The translations under genes and the position numbers were made by a program. DNA of 37,075 nt. It comes from Parasitella parasitica (Eukaryota; Mucoromycota; Mucoromycetes; Mucorales; Mucoraceae). The stretch spans positions 7,205 to 44,279 of the forward strand of contig MU619413.1 of the NCBI GenBank assembly GCA_025201805.1, in the 5' to 3' direction. This document shows positions 21,348 to 32,338 of this stretch, piece after piece (the stretch's first letter is position 1; the number at the start of each line of letters is the position of its first letter). Under the pieces are notes generated by a model, which saw only the letters and a list, made by a program, of their open reading frames with translations, made no database searches and was not told where the DNA came from.

Positions 21348-24300
21348 CTACCATGCCACTTTTGCAATGACGCTGTTTGGAAAAGTGCGTGCAAGCAGTT
21401 TACGAATTTCGTCCACGACTAGAATGCCCAAAGCAAGAGGAATGGGAATCAGCCAGTGTTTGATAGGTACAGAATTAGTCAGCAATGTTTGTTGAATCCA
21501 TGGAACTTCAGTGACAATAATTGCTACCACCAGGGAGCACAGCATACCAACAAAGAGCCAAAGATTACGGCGCTTTTGGCTGAAAGGATCGGCTTGAACA
21601 ATAGACAGCTTCCTGTTACGAATTGAAAGGATGTTTCCCCATTGTAAGATGACCAGAGTGACGAATGTGACGCACTGGCCAGTGTAACTGATTTGCGTAA
21701 ACTTTTCAAAAGTAAGTGGAGCTCCAGTAGAAGGATCATTTCCCCAGGTGGGGTTATTTGGTGTGCCCCAGGGTCCGCTGCTATAGGTGCCAACAAAATC
21801 AGACCATCCTAGTCCTGTTGCAGATTTCATATACGTAAAGAACATGCTCAAAGAGCAGATAGTCTGCATCGACCCCATAAAAATGTAAGATTGCAGATAT
21901 ATTTTCAAGTTGATGAGATGGTCCGTCTTGGGATTTCGGGGCTTCATCGACAAAAGGTCAAACTCTTCTTGCTCCATGATAAGAGCCAGGCAGGGAAAGA
22001 GGTCAGTGAAGCAGCAGATTGTGATCATCAGAAAGGAACTCAGGGGCAGAGGAGTACCGCAAAAGGCATTGACCAGCACTGGCCAGATTTCAGACCAAGA
22101 ACCTGCAGGCAAGAGGTACCCGATGACTTTTTGCAAGTTTTGAAAGACAAGACGGCCAAGGCGAATAGCTTCAGTGATCGAGTCAAATCCCCCCATAAGA
22201 ACAAGATCAGCCGCCTCAATAGCAACATCGCTGCCACTCACAACAGCAACACCCACGTCGGCTGCTTTCAAGGCAGGAGCATCGTTGACACCATCACCAG
22301 TAACAGCCACAATGTTGTCTCTCTTTTGCAGCTCCTTGACAATCTTGAGCTTTTGCTCTGGCGTAGTCCTGGAAAACACAATTTCTTGGTATGTGCAAAC
22401 AGTATTCCACTCAATATCGCCAAATTTTTGCAAATCTGTGCCCGTCAAAAGGAGACTAGAGCTGTCGTCCTGAGCATCTTCACTGAAAGACTTTTCAGGA
22501 TTAACAATATCGGCATATGTGTCAGGGCTCTTTGTGGAAGTGAACACACCAATCTCACGCGCGATGGCGGCAGCAGTAAGCCCAAAATCACCAGTAACCA
22601 TAAAGAAACGTGAACCTGACCGACGACAATCGGCTACTGTTTGCTTGATCTCGGCGCGAGGAGGATCCATAATGCCAACGAGTCCAATAACAGTAAGATC
22701 TTGAACAGCGTAGTTGATGATTTCGTCTTGGAGCTCACTTGATCCCATGCAGCTAGTAGGACTGTAGAAACGGCGACAGAGCACAAGGACACGCTGACCG
22801 TTGCTTGCCCATTTTTCCTGAAGAGCATTGAGGGTATTAGCAACTTCTTTCGTTAACGGGACAATAGCATTGTTTTTGGAAGACAATACAGATGTGCATT
22901 TAGGCAGAAGAATATCAGGAGCGCCCTTAACAAAGATCAGGTTAGCGTCGTTGCTAGGGCCGTAGATGGTTTCCATAGCTGTGGTACAGTCAACAGCTTG
23001 ATACATGGTCAACATCCACTTGTTTTTGGAGTTGAATGGAATATCAAATGTCCTCCTGAATTGAGAAATGTCCTTTTCAGCATTGCCAAGTTCTGCTGCA
23101 AAACGCAAGACGGCAGAGTCGGTGGCATCGCCATTTACGAGTCGCTCCCGGACAGGTTGATCCATAGTAGACGGATCAAAAGCAGCATCATTACAGAGAT
23201 ACGAGGCCAAATGGAGCTGCTTGTAAGCTTGGGCCGAGCAGGTAACGAGTGGATCAGCCAAAGCATTTATACAGTCAGTTAAAGTGCATTCAGAGTCGGC
23301 AAAGCCTACAGAGGTAACAAACATCTTGTTTTGAGTGAGGGTGCCTGTCTTGTCAGAGCAGATGACAGTTACACAACCAAGAGTTTCAACAGTGGTAAGA
23401 GCCTTTGGTAAGATGTTGCTTTCTTTCATGCGACGAGCAATCATCATTAATGTCATAGCAACGCCGACTGGCATGCCTTCTGGAATAAAAGCAACAACAC
23501 AGCCCATCATGTTCATGAGGAGGGCAACCACATTCAGGAAGTCAGGGTGCTTGGGATGCAAAAACCTAAATACACGGCTTAGTCAATGATACAGTGGTCT
23601 TTTGTCCAAGAAAAAGGCCACTTACGCCAACCATTCAATGAGCAAAAGCAAGACCAGCGCTATCGTGAGCATGACAATAATTCTTACAAATCTGCTAATT
23701 TCCTTTTGAATCAAAGTTACTTTTTCTTTGGCAGAAGATGTGAGCTTGTTAATTCTACCCATAACTGTATCGTTGCCTATATTATCATGTTATTCTCACA
23801 TCTAAATATCATAGTGACGAAAAAAAAAAAAAAAAAAAAAAAATATGGGTACCTGTGAGAATGACAATACCAACACCATTACCATTGACGACATGTGTGC
23901 CCATTAACGCAACGTTTTTGGATTCCAAGATATTTTGGTCCGTGCAGACGGTAGACCCTTCAATAGCTGCGCTTTCGCCTGTAAGGACAGCTCGATCAAA
24001 TTTGAGGTCGTTAGAGGCTTGAATGAGGCGAAGGTCAGCAGGTACTTTGTTGCCCAATTTTATGTGCACAACATCACCAACTACGAGCTTGCTAGCAGGT
24101 AGACTTGCAACAATGCCATCACGAAGCACAAAGCATTCGGAAGGAAGCAGATTTAGAATCGATTTCATAACACGAGAAGTAGACCAGTCTTGAAATGCAG
24201 AAAAGGACGCTTGAAGACAAATAACTATAATCTGCAAATACAAGCTTTCAGTAGATGGATCGAATCATACCCTTCAAAATGACTTACAACAAGAATAGCC

Positions 24301-24764
24301 AGAGCAAGGTTAACAACACTAGGCGTCCCGCCTGGCGTGATGGGTGGAGTACTCAGGGGCATCCAGCACAGAAAAAACGTAATCACCCCGATCCAGAGCA
24401 CAGAGCAGAAACCACCAAAAACGTAACCAAGGATCTTACGTAAATAATTTGGGCGATGTTGAATAAGGACGTTTTCACCGTTCTTTCTTAACCTTGACTC
24501 AGAAGCTGCACTATCAAGACCAGCCGTGTCTGATGTATTGAATCGTAGCCCAAGTTCATGAGACGTAAGCTTGTGGAAATCCATAGCAGCAAAGTACTCT
24601 GAGTCATCCATTTCTTTCTTTCTATCGTGAGGCACTTTGATGGACTCGGTAACCTTCAATGAGAGGGTCCGAAATTTGACTGGGACAGTGGCACCAGTTC
24701 CTGAATGCTTGATGTCGTCTCCAGACAACAATTGGATGTGCCTTTCGCCAGTTTCAGCAGCCAT
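21348..24764 (-). CDS. Type II P-type cation ATPase, Na,K-ATPase alpha-like
   Basis: Four exons on the minus strand: 24288-24764, 23853-24231, 23626-23776 and 21348-23565; introns 56, 76 and 60 bp; 1074 residues. All P-type landmarks are present: TGES in the actuator domain, PEG in M4 (E about residue 365), the phosphorylation site DKTGT (Asp about 407), KGAP, MVTGD, TGDGVNDAPALKAADVGVA, and six C-terminal membrane segments. The N-terminal domain starting FHKLTSHELGLRF and the DRAVLTGESA and GNDTVMGRI segments resemble the Na,K/H,K (type IIC) branch more than SERCA, PMCA or fungal ENA pumps. M4 reads PEGMPVGVAMTL where animal pumps have PEGLLATVTVCL, and M5-M6 also differ. The transported ion is therefore uncertain. 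No beta-subunit gene is in the window. Confidence 0.85.
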
Positions 24765-25879
24765 TATTAATATATACGGGTTTATAAGACGGTAGGTGAG
24801 TAAATGGCAGAAGATGTAAATGAGTGAACCATTATATATATGCTGATCGCTGTATATCGCACAAGATGGACTACATTTAAAAAAAAAAAGGCCTCAATTC
24901 GTGTGCCAATCGCTGGAGCGTTAGTCCTCCATCAAAAAATCATGGATCATAAACTTAATACCACATGTAACAACCTATGGCTTTTAGCAAATATGGCGCA
25001 GATCTGGAAAAAAAAACCCCCCCTTTCTTATTGGATGATAAGAGAATGGTTACAAAATGCGAAGCTTGTCAATAGAGAAGCGTGTATTAAATGTACAAAG
25101 CTTTGATAATGAATCATTTACCATGCATCATGCATAGTCGATTACTTGGTTCCAATCATATAACACCAAGTCCGGATCAGAAAAATTAAAGTAGCATGTG
25201 TATGAATACATAATTAAACAAGCATTGTTTTTTGAGGCACATACAAGACAAGTGGCTTTTGTAACACATGCTGGCATATATCGCTCATGCTTCTTCCCAA
25301 AAGACAATTCAACGAGAGCCATTTTAGCGACAGGGTTATAGGTAACCATAGTGTTTATCTACAGCAAGCACGTACAACTGAGGCTCTGGATAATACCTAT
25401 TCCAAGGACGCGATTTTTGTGATATTTCATATGGGCATAACGTTTAGATGTTTGAAAATAATAAAAAAAAAAAAATGTCAATGTAAATTAGCCCTAAATA
25501 GGTGGTATTTCATTGCATCATAAAATTTCATCGCGATATGCTATTTACAGTGTGCAAGTAATGCTTGCCTCGTAATCAGAAGCAGCCCCATGTTCAAGTC
25601 TAATAATAAATAGGTGTGATATTCAACAAGCAGCATTTGAGAAGAGAGATAGAATCAATTGCATAGCCTCTAGACGAAATCAATCCACTATTTATTATAG
25701 TCATTGTATACACATGCTTTGCTGGTATGCGCTTGCTATTTTCGATTTAGGAACAGCTTTATGATGACCCTACATTCAGTGAGAAGGAGTTTGAATATTA
25801 GATCTTCGTGCTCAATGGTTTCCATAGCTACAATTTTTTTAATTGTAGTGCTCAGGCTCTTCCCCCAATAAAGTGCGAT
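24765..25879. other. Intergenic region between the divergent ATPase and BTB genes
   Basis: It contains the ATPase promoter (TATATAAT on the minus strand near 24833) and upstream sequence of the BTB gene. On the plus strand at about 25612-25800 two short coding-like pieces are visible (DIQQAAFEKRDRINCIASRR and, after an AG, EQLYDDPTFSEKEFEY then a stop). They could be a gene scrap or unrecognised leader exons. A poly-A stretch lies at 25460-25475. Nothing else is supported. Confidence 0.35.
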
Positions 25880-27548
25880 ATGACAGATTACAACAATACC
25901 AACAATAGCTATTTTTCAGGAAATGAATCAAACCCAAGTCTTGCCGAAGAAACAATTAGTAAAAAAAGGCATAAGGTAAACCCGCAGCAGCAGCAGCAGC
26001 AGCAACAACAACAAGTCGTCAACGACAGCTCGGATTTTTTAAACTTTGACTACAATACGATCGTCGATACAACAGCAAACAGTGCGACCATTCCTGAAGA
26101 TTTCTTCATGTTTGTTGCAGATAATGCCAATGAGGTCAGTACACAAAGTACTCTTCAATCTTCCAGTTGCGACATTACATCGCCTCAACAGCAACAACAA
26201 TTGCAGCAACAGCAATTGCAGCAACGACCTCAGCAAGCGCAGAACAGACACCTTTCGACACAGCAGCAAACCCCACAGAATTACGACCCTCCAAACCAAG
26301 CTGTTCATACAATTGTTGTCGGAGGCAGGCCTTTTCGTCTTAGTTGGGGATCACTAAAAAGCGATGGGCCCAGCAATTTCTTTCTCGAGTTTTTCAGAAA
26401 GAAGAAAGCTAGCAAAATAATGCACATCGACCGTGATCCAGATACGTTTGAGCTCATTGCACGTCATTTGCGAGGCTACTACATCCAATCGCAAGACGAT
26501 GTACAGCACCAGTCTCTGCTTTACGACGCCAACTACTACGGATTGGATCGACTGAAAAAAACGCTTCAAGAGTATTTGTACATCAACGTTGGTGGGAGAG
26601 TGTTTAGGCTGCCATGGAATTTACTTCAAAGAGGTATTTCACATTCTAAATTTTCACACACAATGCAAATACACTAAAAAACAAACAGACGGCACCCACA
26701 ACTTTTTTACGGGGCCTCTGATGCATTCGCTGCTCTCCCCTCATACAGAAGATGGCAATTCACCACCCGTATACATCGACCGAGATCCTGACATTTTTGC
26801 AGATATTCTAAATCATCTCCGAGGTTACACCATTCATATTAGAGACGAAGTGCACAGAAAAAACTTGCTAAAGGACGCACAGTATTACGTATTTAGGCAG
26901 TTGAGCGATAAGCTACTTACGGCCCAACAAACTGTAGCAGGATTTGGCGATGGCAATAACTCAGAAGTCTTGCTGCTACTACAAGACATGCGAGTCGTCA
27001 ACATGCTGCCTTCGCAAGCTATGGATCAAGGCAAATCATACACGATTCAAGACGTGACATCGGCTCAAGATTGGAGTTTGACTCAGTTACACTACAAGCG
27101 CATTGCAGAAGGCCCGCCTCATGCGTTATTGGTGCAGGTGTCTGATTTATCTATGCAAATCCACAAGACTGCTACTGCCAATATGACGAAACTGCTGTTT
27201 GAAATGAATGAGGCAGATTTGAAAAAGATGAAAAACATGGCACATGTTGCCAAGGCAACGCAAGGTGTGCGAATGGAGATCTATCTTGACCGCCACTGTG
27301 CCATCACGATTGATGATAATCAAGTGCAGTCATTGCAGGAGTGTATAGACCAAAATTTGATAGAGACAAACTGGGAAACATGCCGGAAGCAGGACCATCA
27401 GGAGTGTCAAATGTCGAGGTTGATCCTGCAAAGGGCTATCTGTGGTGTCCATCTCATTGACTCCATGATAACACTGTGTGCATTAAGATTCGAGTGCATA
27501 AGCTCAAAATACAGGCTTAATCTCAAGAGGCAATTCTTATCAAATTAG
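25880..27548 (+). CDS. Protein with polyglutamine region and two BTB/T1-like domains
   Basis: Exons 25880-26633 and 26689-27548, with a 55-bp intron (GTATTT...AAACAG), give 537 residues. The N-terminus is Asn-, Ser- and Gln-rich with glutamine runs near residues 35-45 and 100-120. Two tandem BTB domains of the potassium-channel-tetramerisation (T1/KCTD) type follow. The first, from about residue 141, has TIVVGGRPFRLSWGSL and HIDRDPDTFELIARHLRGYY. The second, from about 231, has LYINVGGRVFRLPWNLL and YIDRDPDIFADILNHLRGYT. Such domains mediate oligomerisation and cullin-3 binding in other proteins; the role here is unknown. It resembles the fungal YLR108C/YDR132C group. The last 55-60 residues are doubtful because another frame looks more protein-like there. 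ATG 25880 is the first in-frame ATG. Confidence 0.75.
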
Positions 27549-27645
27549 AATCTTATCTCTACATTACCCTGATTGGACAGTGATAAAAGAGTATTTTTGC
27601 TTTTTAAAGACTTTTTTTTTCTCTCACACTCTCTTATTGAAACCA

Positions 27646-27652
27646 TATAAAA
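27646..27652 (+). promoter_or_regulatory. TATA box of the small zinc-finger gene
   Basis: TATAAAA sits 77 bases upstream of the ATG at 27723, with a pyrimidine-rich leader and an A-rich Kozak region (CAAGAAAAATG). This is a strong, textbook fungal promoter layout and suggests good expression. Confidence 0.6.
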
Positions 27653-27722
27653 AGAAGCACATTCTTTCAATTGTTTTCTTTCCTAATCTCTTTCACTTTT
27701 CAACAAGAAATTTTCAAGAAAA

Positions 27723-28094
27723 ATGCCTTTCCGCTGCAGATGTGGTAGAACTTTTGAAAAGACTGATTCCTTTGCGTCTCACACCTCTGCCTGTGCTCCG
27801 TTCCATCATCGCCGTATGTCGGACACTACTCAATTGTCAACAGCAAATCAACAGCTCTCCTTCATCAATACATCCTCGTTTTCAAGAGGTTTCTTGGGCG
27901 GCTCTGCTTCACCGCAAGCGACATCTCCCTCAGACTCCATCGCTACCATGGACAGCACAGGCCCCTCGTCTCATGTTAATGATTTATCAAGCTCTGTGCC
28001 AAACAGCTTCTTTATGCCGACCGCTCTTTCGCTCCAAAATGCATTCGAAGGTGCTAGAAGAAGATCCATGTCGTATGGCTCATCTCTCAAGTAA
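27723..28094 (+). CDS. Small C2HC zinc-finger protein
   Basis: A single-exon gene of 123 residues. The first 28 residues hold one compact zinc-binding motif, CRCGRTFEKTDSFASHTSAC: Cys5 and Cys7, an FxxxxSFxxH helix and a final Cys, spaced like a short C2H2-type finger with Cys as the last ligand. The remainder is Ser-, Thr- and Pro-rich and disordered, ending RRRSMSYGSSLK, which contains a basic RRxS site that could be phosphorylated. It could be a DNA- or protein-binding regulator; no further function can be stated. The strong TATA box, CT-rich leader and good start context support a real gene despite its size. An overlapping longer frame in another register is a shadow. Confidence 0.65.
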   Translation: MPFRCRCGRTFEKTDSFASHTSACAPFHHRRMSDTTQLSTANQQLSFINTSSFSRGFLGGSASPQATSPSDSIATMDSTGPSSHVNDLSSSVPNSFFMPTALSLQNAFEGARRRSMSYGSSLK

Positions 28095-28918
28095 AAACTC
28101 CCCTCTTAAACACAAAAAAATACCCCCCTCTATTTATCGTAAATTATGTAAATTTTCGTTATATCAAACATCAGCAGCTTTCTTTATTTCTTTCCTGTAA
28201 GTAACGCCTTTTTTTTATTTATATATATATATTTACCGCTTCCTTTTTTCATACACATACATTCAAAATAAAAAAATGTCATTTCAGTTTAAAAAGAAAA
28301 AGTCTAATGCATTATGCTTGGAGATCAATGGAATTGGGCGCTTTTTATTTGCAATTTTAAGGGGGTGATATGACGTATTTGGTATAAATTTTAACTCGTT
28401 ATGTTAATTTTTCAGCTGATTCGTACAAAGCTAAAGCAACAATTAACAACAATCAAATTTGTTTGCTCAGCAAATAAGGTTAGGTGTCTGATAAATACTA
28501 TTTATGCATAAACTTGTTTATTTGTATGTGGCAGACAATGTCACGCTACCATTATTGCATGAAAGTGTAATTTATAATTGGCTTGTGAAATTGCTGTTTC
28601 GACCTGAAGAACAGACCGTTAGAACAAATTAGGAAATGTTAATATACTAATCCAGAATCTCAAAAGAGTTAGAGGTATCTTGATTTTTATGTATGATAGT
28701 CAACTTCTGCCGTTTGATTTTCCTGTTATATCCGATGAAAACCCTAGTTGGCAAGCGCCACAATGCTGTCTCGTAAAATACCCAGATCCAATGCCAACGA
28801 ACGAATAGAGACCGCAATTTCATTGGTGCATAAGGAGTTAAGTTTACAATGTCAACATGTATATATATAGTTGACGCAGATAATGGCTGCTACGCATGAT
28901 TGGACTTGACGAAGAGTT
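28095..28918. other. Intergenic region with a decayed coding-like patch
   Basis: After an AT-dinucleotide stretch at about 28217-28232, plus-strand sequence at 28514-28640 (LYVADNVTLPLLHESVIYNW, then LFRPEEQTVRTN and a stop) and 28692-28809 (DSQLLPFDFPVISDENPSW, then a stop) reads like broken protein. I cannot assign it. Its position before retroelement and Helitron relics makes a mobile-element origin plausible. Confidence 0.3.
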
Positions 28919-29640
28919 TTAGATAAGCTTGTAGTGCTTAATAGTCTCGGAATGCTTTAAAGTATTGAATTGAACTTCATTCGAAATCCTCCGTTTGTGG
29001 GTGAACCGTATAAGGCTTGAATAAATTTCCTTCGGTGCGACCATTAAAATGGAGACGGCCAGTATCAAATATATTTCAAAGAGGGTGAGTGGGATGCACT
29101 GATAATTTCCACACGAAGAGCATCCAGTTATGCGGTAGTAAAGGGGGGGCGGTGAGGAGTTCTGCGCGATGCTTGAACTGATTGTGGAGATAACAGCCAA
29201 GGATCCGAAATTTATGAGACGTACTTTGGCAACAATCTGGTTGTCCTGTCTGCAAAGAGGTCTACTGAATACGGGCCGCAAGTCTATTTGATTTGTTGAA
29301 ATGGCTGGCTTGATCATCCATGGTTTTTTGAAATACTGGTGACTTAACTCGAAATCTGCCAATTTGTTGTCAATGTGTTGGGCTTGTAGCATAACGTTGT
29401 TTATCAAGCACCATGTTCATATTTGAGTTGCTAAAATCATGGGAGGAAGAGAACGAGTGCCACCTTGTTTGTTGACATATGTCATACTGGTTATATTGTT
29501 GGTTCGTATCAAAACTGTTGTATTACTGAGACTTGGGATGGTCTGTAGAGCCAGATACGTTGTCTTGACAAGGTTAAACATTGTGGAGCGAAAGAGTCAG
29601 TGGCCCAGCTCCTTATTCTCGCAATCCCGTTTTGTGTGAA
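28919..29640 (-). pseudogene. DIRS-like retrotransposon RNase H fragment
   Basis: On the minus strand, codons from about 29580 down encode LVKTTYLALQTIPSLSNTTV, then a segment matching the RNase H signature of DIRS-type elements: LIRTNNITSMTYVNKQGGTR (usual pattern: D-N-x-T-(S/T)-x-x-Y-I/V-N-K-Q-G-G-T). The catalytic Asp of the usual DN pair is Asn here. After a stop and frame change the frame 28919-29407 continues with HIDNKLADFELSHQYF, equivalent to the stretch that ends RNase H (H-I-P...AD-x-x-SR), but the Ser-Arg ending is altered. Stops and the lost Asp show it is dead. The frames seen on the plus strand are shadows. Confidence 0.6.
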
Positions 29641-29974
29641 CGTTTGCTGAAAAAGTGAGATAAACAATGGAGAAAAACAAAAAAAAAGATGCGGGGGACG
29701 TCAGTCAAATTGGCTTTACATAGAGATTGTTGTCAGCAATAATGTATACGACCAAAGGAAGAAGTTACAGCTTAAAAGTTATTTTACAGTCTATAAGGGT
29801 TTTTTAATGGAGAATCTCATTGTGATTATGCCATTATTCTGAGGAAGCTCTAAATTACCCATAATCACTCCGCTTGATTTAGTACTACACTGCAAAATCT
29901 ATAAATGAATGCTATATTATATTACCAACTTCTTCAAATGATATCTTGGCAGACCATCGTTATAATTTGAAGCC
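29641..29974. other. Spacer between retroelement and Helitron relics
   Basis: AT-rich; no open frame or motif recognised. It may contain the upstream body of the Helitron protein eroded beyond recognition. Confidence 0.3.
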
Positions 29975-31499
29975 AATAGGAAGTTTGGGTAACGTATTTT
30001 CCAACACTGATACCCGAGCCGATAGAAGCACAAACCATTCCAACGCTTATAAGAGAATGCATAGTTTGTTGGCAGTATGCTGAATCATTAGATGCACCTG
30101 ACTTTCATCTTTTGCCTTTCAATGAACGCCAAGCTTTAGTTTATGATAGTGTCAAATCATCTGCTCACCTCGAAAACCTCCAAGAATCCCGCATCTTCTT
30201 TGTGTCAGACGAGAAGGTGATATTGCGATTATTGCTATGGCATTGAGTAAAACTGCTGCATTGTTGCTCAAAGGCGGACGTACTGCTCACACTACCTTTA
30301 AGATACCTTTTGAGATCACCAACACTAGCATGTGCGACATTTTGCCCCACTCTGACATAGCATCATTTATCCAAAGAGCAAAAATTATTATTTGGGATGA
30401 AAATGCTCAATGATCAGCGTAGACTTAATAGTAACAGTTGATCGCTCATTTCGGGATATAATGAACGTCGATCTCACTTTTGGTAGCCTTTTTATGGTTT
30501 TCGCTGGAAATATTTGTCAGATTCTGCCGATAATCCGTGAAGTCAGCATATCGGCTATTGTTGGGCAGTGCTTGAACAAACCCAGCTTTTGGCCACTGGT
30601 AGTCTCAATTCAATTGTTTTCAAACATGAGAGTTCGACAGGCCCTCCAAATGGACAATCCAGGTCTTGCAAATGAACTTCAACAATTTGCTGATTATCTA
30701 CTTCAGGTTGGTCTATAAGGTCCTGTTCCTACAATTACTATGCCCAGAGACATGCCTTCAGATTGTATCCAAATTCCTTAGGAGATGCTCATATCTCGAA
30801 ATAATTTGATTAATTTGATAAAAAGCATACTCTTTGATATTGCCATTGCGGCTAAAAATCTTGCTTACTTTGTTGGGATGGCCATCTTGACTGCCAAAAA
30901 CAGAGATGTCAAGGTGATAAACGATATACTCTTGGAGTGCATTAGAGGGCACAAAATGCCGTACATCAGCAGTAAATAAAACCTTCGAAGATGAAACTCA
31001 TTGAAAATGGGTCTCTGCCTCCTCATATCCTTGATTTGAAAATTGGTGCTCCAATTATGGCAATTAGAAATACTGATCCTGCGGCTGGCGTCTATAATGG
31101 TACGAAATTAATTGTTAACTCACTGATGAAGAGTATCATCGAAGCAATCATCGCTACTGGGCCCAATGCTGGCAACATTGTTCTTATCCCTAAAATCGAA
31201 TTCATCTCTCTTGCAACTGAAGGCCTCTCACCTCTTGGTTTTCAACGAATCCAGTTTCCCGTAAGACTCGCATTTGCGACGACCATCAACAAGTCGCAAG
31301 GGCAAATACTGAATTCTGTTGGTTAGTACCTGCCAGGCTATTTATTTGGTCATGGTCAACTGTATGTCGCTTTATCACGTGTGAGGATGCCAACTTCTGT
31401 CAAAGTAATGATCTCTGATGATATATCCAAAATAGACAATCATACTGGGTCATATATTCACAACATCGTTTGTCAAGAAGTCTTATACAGTTTTGCATA
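29975..31499 (+). pseudogene. Helitron Pif1-type helicase, decayed, Walker A lost
   Basis: A run of plus-strand segments in changing frames follows the Helitron helicase order. They are LLPFNERQALVYDSV, RIFFV, REGDIAIIAMALSKTAALLL with KGGRTAHTTFKIPFEI, a Walker B-like IIIWDEN, VFAGNICQILPIIREV, ADYLLQVG, LPPHILDLKIGAPIMAIRNT, FPVRLAFATTINKSQGQ and finally FGHGQLYVALSRVRMPTSVKV. The NKSQGQ and GQLYVALSR blocks are hallmarks of Pif1/RecD-type helicases. The GxxGxGKT loop expected after RIFFV is absent: the frame passes straight to the REGD segment near 30210, so a deletion removed it. In-frame stops occur near 30410, 30717, 30780, 30977 and 31323. No Rep nuclease domain is seen upstream. Confidence 0.75.
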
Positions 31500-32338
31500 A
31501 AAACTAATGAAAATCAAATTACAAGCACTTTATTTCAATGGTAAAACAGGCCTGCGGCAGCACGAGCTGTACACCGCTTTAGTGAAGGGTAAATTTACCG
31601 TACCGAAGCGAAGGTGAAAATTTGCCCGAACGTGGCGGTGTGAGACCGTAGAATCAAGGACGCCTGTGAGCAAGTCTTATTGAGTGATTTGTATGGTTTC
31701 GCAAACCATTCAAAACGTCAAATCTCGAAATGTTATGATAGAATTCCTTTTTAAACTTCTTTAAATATGGGTTCCAGAGGAGACATTCTTTTTACACTCC
31801 AAGGTTAAGGAGTTAGAATTCAGTGAAGCTGGAAAGGACACAGTACTTCCTGTTGATGAAAAGTACCTTAATGATGAGTTGTTGAAACTATAAAAGACGC
31901 CAAGAGAAGTTTTCTCTGGCTTTGTGGAAACAAGTTCTTCTCGAATTAGTCAACTCGTTTCTGCGGGGTTTCTTGTAAATGGGTAAGGAGAATGTAATCT
32001 ACTTCAAGACCATCAATTTTTAGAAAGTCTTTATTCTAAATAAATACGCATGCACTTTTACACATTATATAGAAGAATAACTGGTTTTTTTTTTTTATTT
32101 AGTAACTTGAGATGTGATTGATTATATTAATAAAACAAAAAAATTCAAGTTCGCTGGTTTTTTTTTCATGTGGAATGACTATTGACAATTATGCTTAAAT
32201 ATGGCGATGTAAGAAGTTTAAATATTATATTGCAATAACAATAATAGTTGATGATTAGCGTGTAATTCATTAATTGTAATAAAAACGAGTTACAGTTGAT
32301 TGTAGTTGATTTGATAATTGCTTAAAAAAACTTGTTGG
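31500..32338. other. Region after the Helitron relic, with an unassigned coding scrap
   Basis: 31550-31680 is clearly more GC-rich than its surroundings and may include the Helitron 3' end, though I see no certain terminal hairpin. At about 31768-31986 the plus strand encodes a broken protein segment (ETFFLHSKVKELEFSEAGKD, VLPVDEKYLNDELLKL, a stop, then FVETSSSRISQLVSAGF and a stop). It looks like once-coding sequence but I do not know the family. The rest is AT-rich. Confidence 0.35.

Noticed and set aside
21891-22613. 240-codon plus-strand frame opposite the P-type ATPase
   Set aside because: The minus strand carries all P-type ATPase motifs here; the plus frame has no recognisable domain.
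25542-25616. tRNA-like stretch: a CTCGTAA loop and a GTTCAAGTC box, with CTATTTA and TAAATAG at its two ends
   Set aside because: It recalls a tRNA-Thr(CGT), but the anticodon and T stems pair badly and the acceptor halves are out of register with the T arm. At best a degraded tRNA relic; not called.
27580-28200. 206-codon plus-strand frame overlapping the small zinc-finger gene
   Set aside because: It needs translation through the promoter TATA region and has no motif; the ATG at 27723 in the other frame has a zinc-binding pattern and proper start context.
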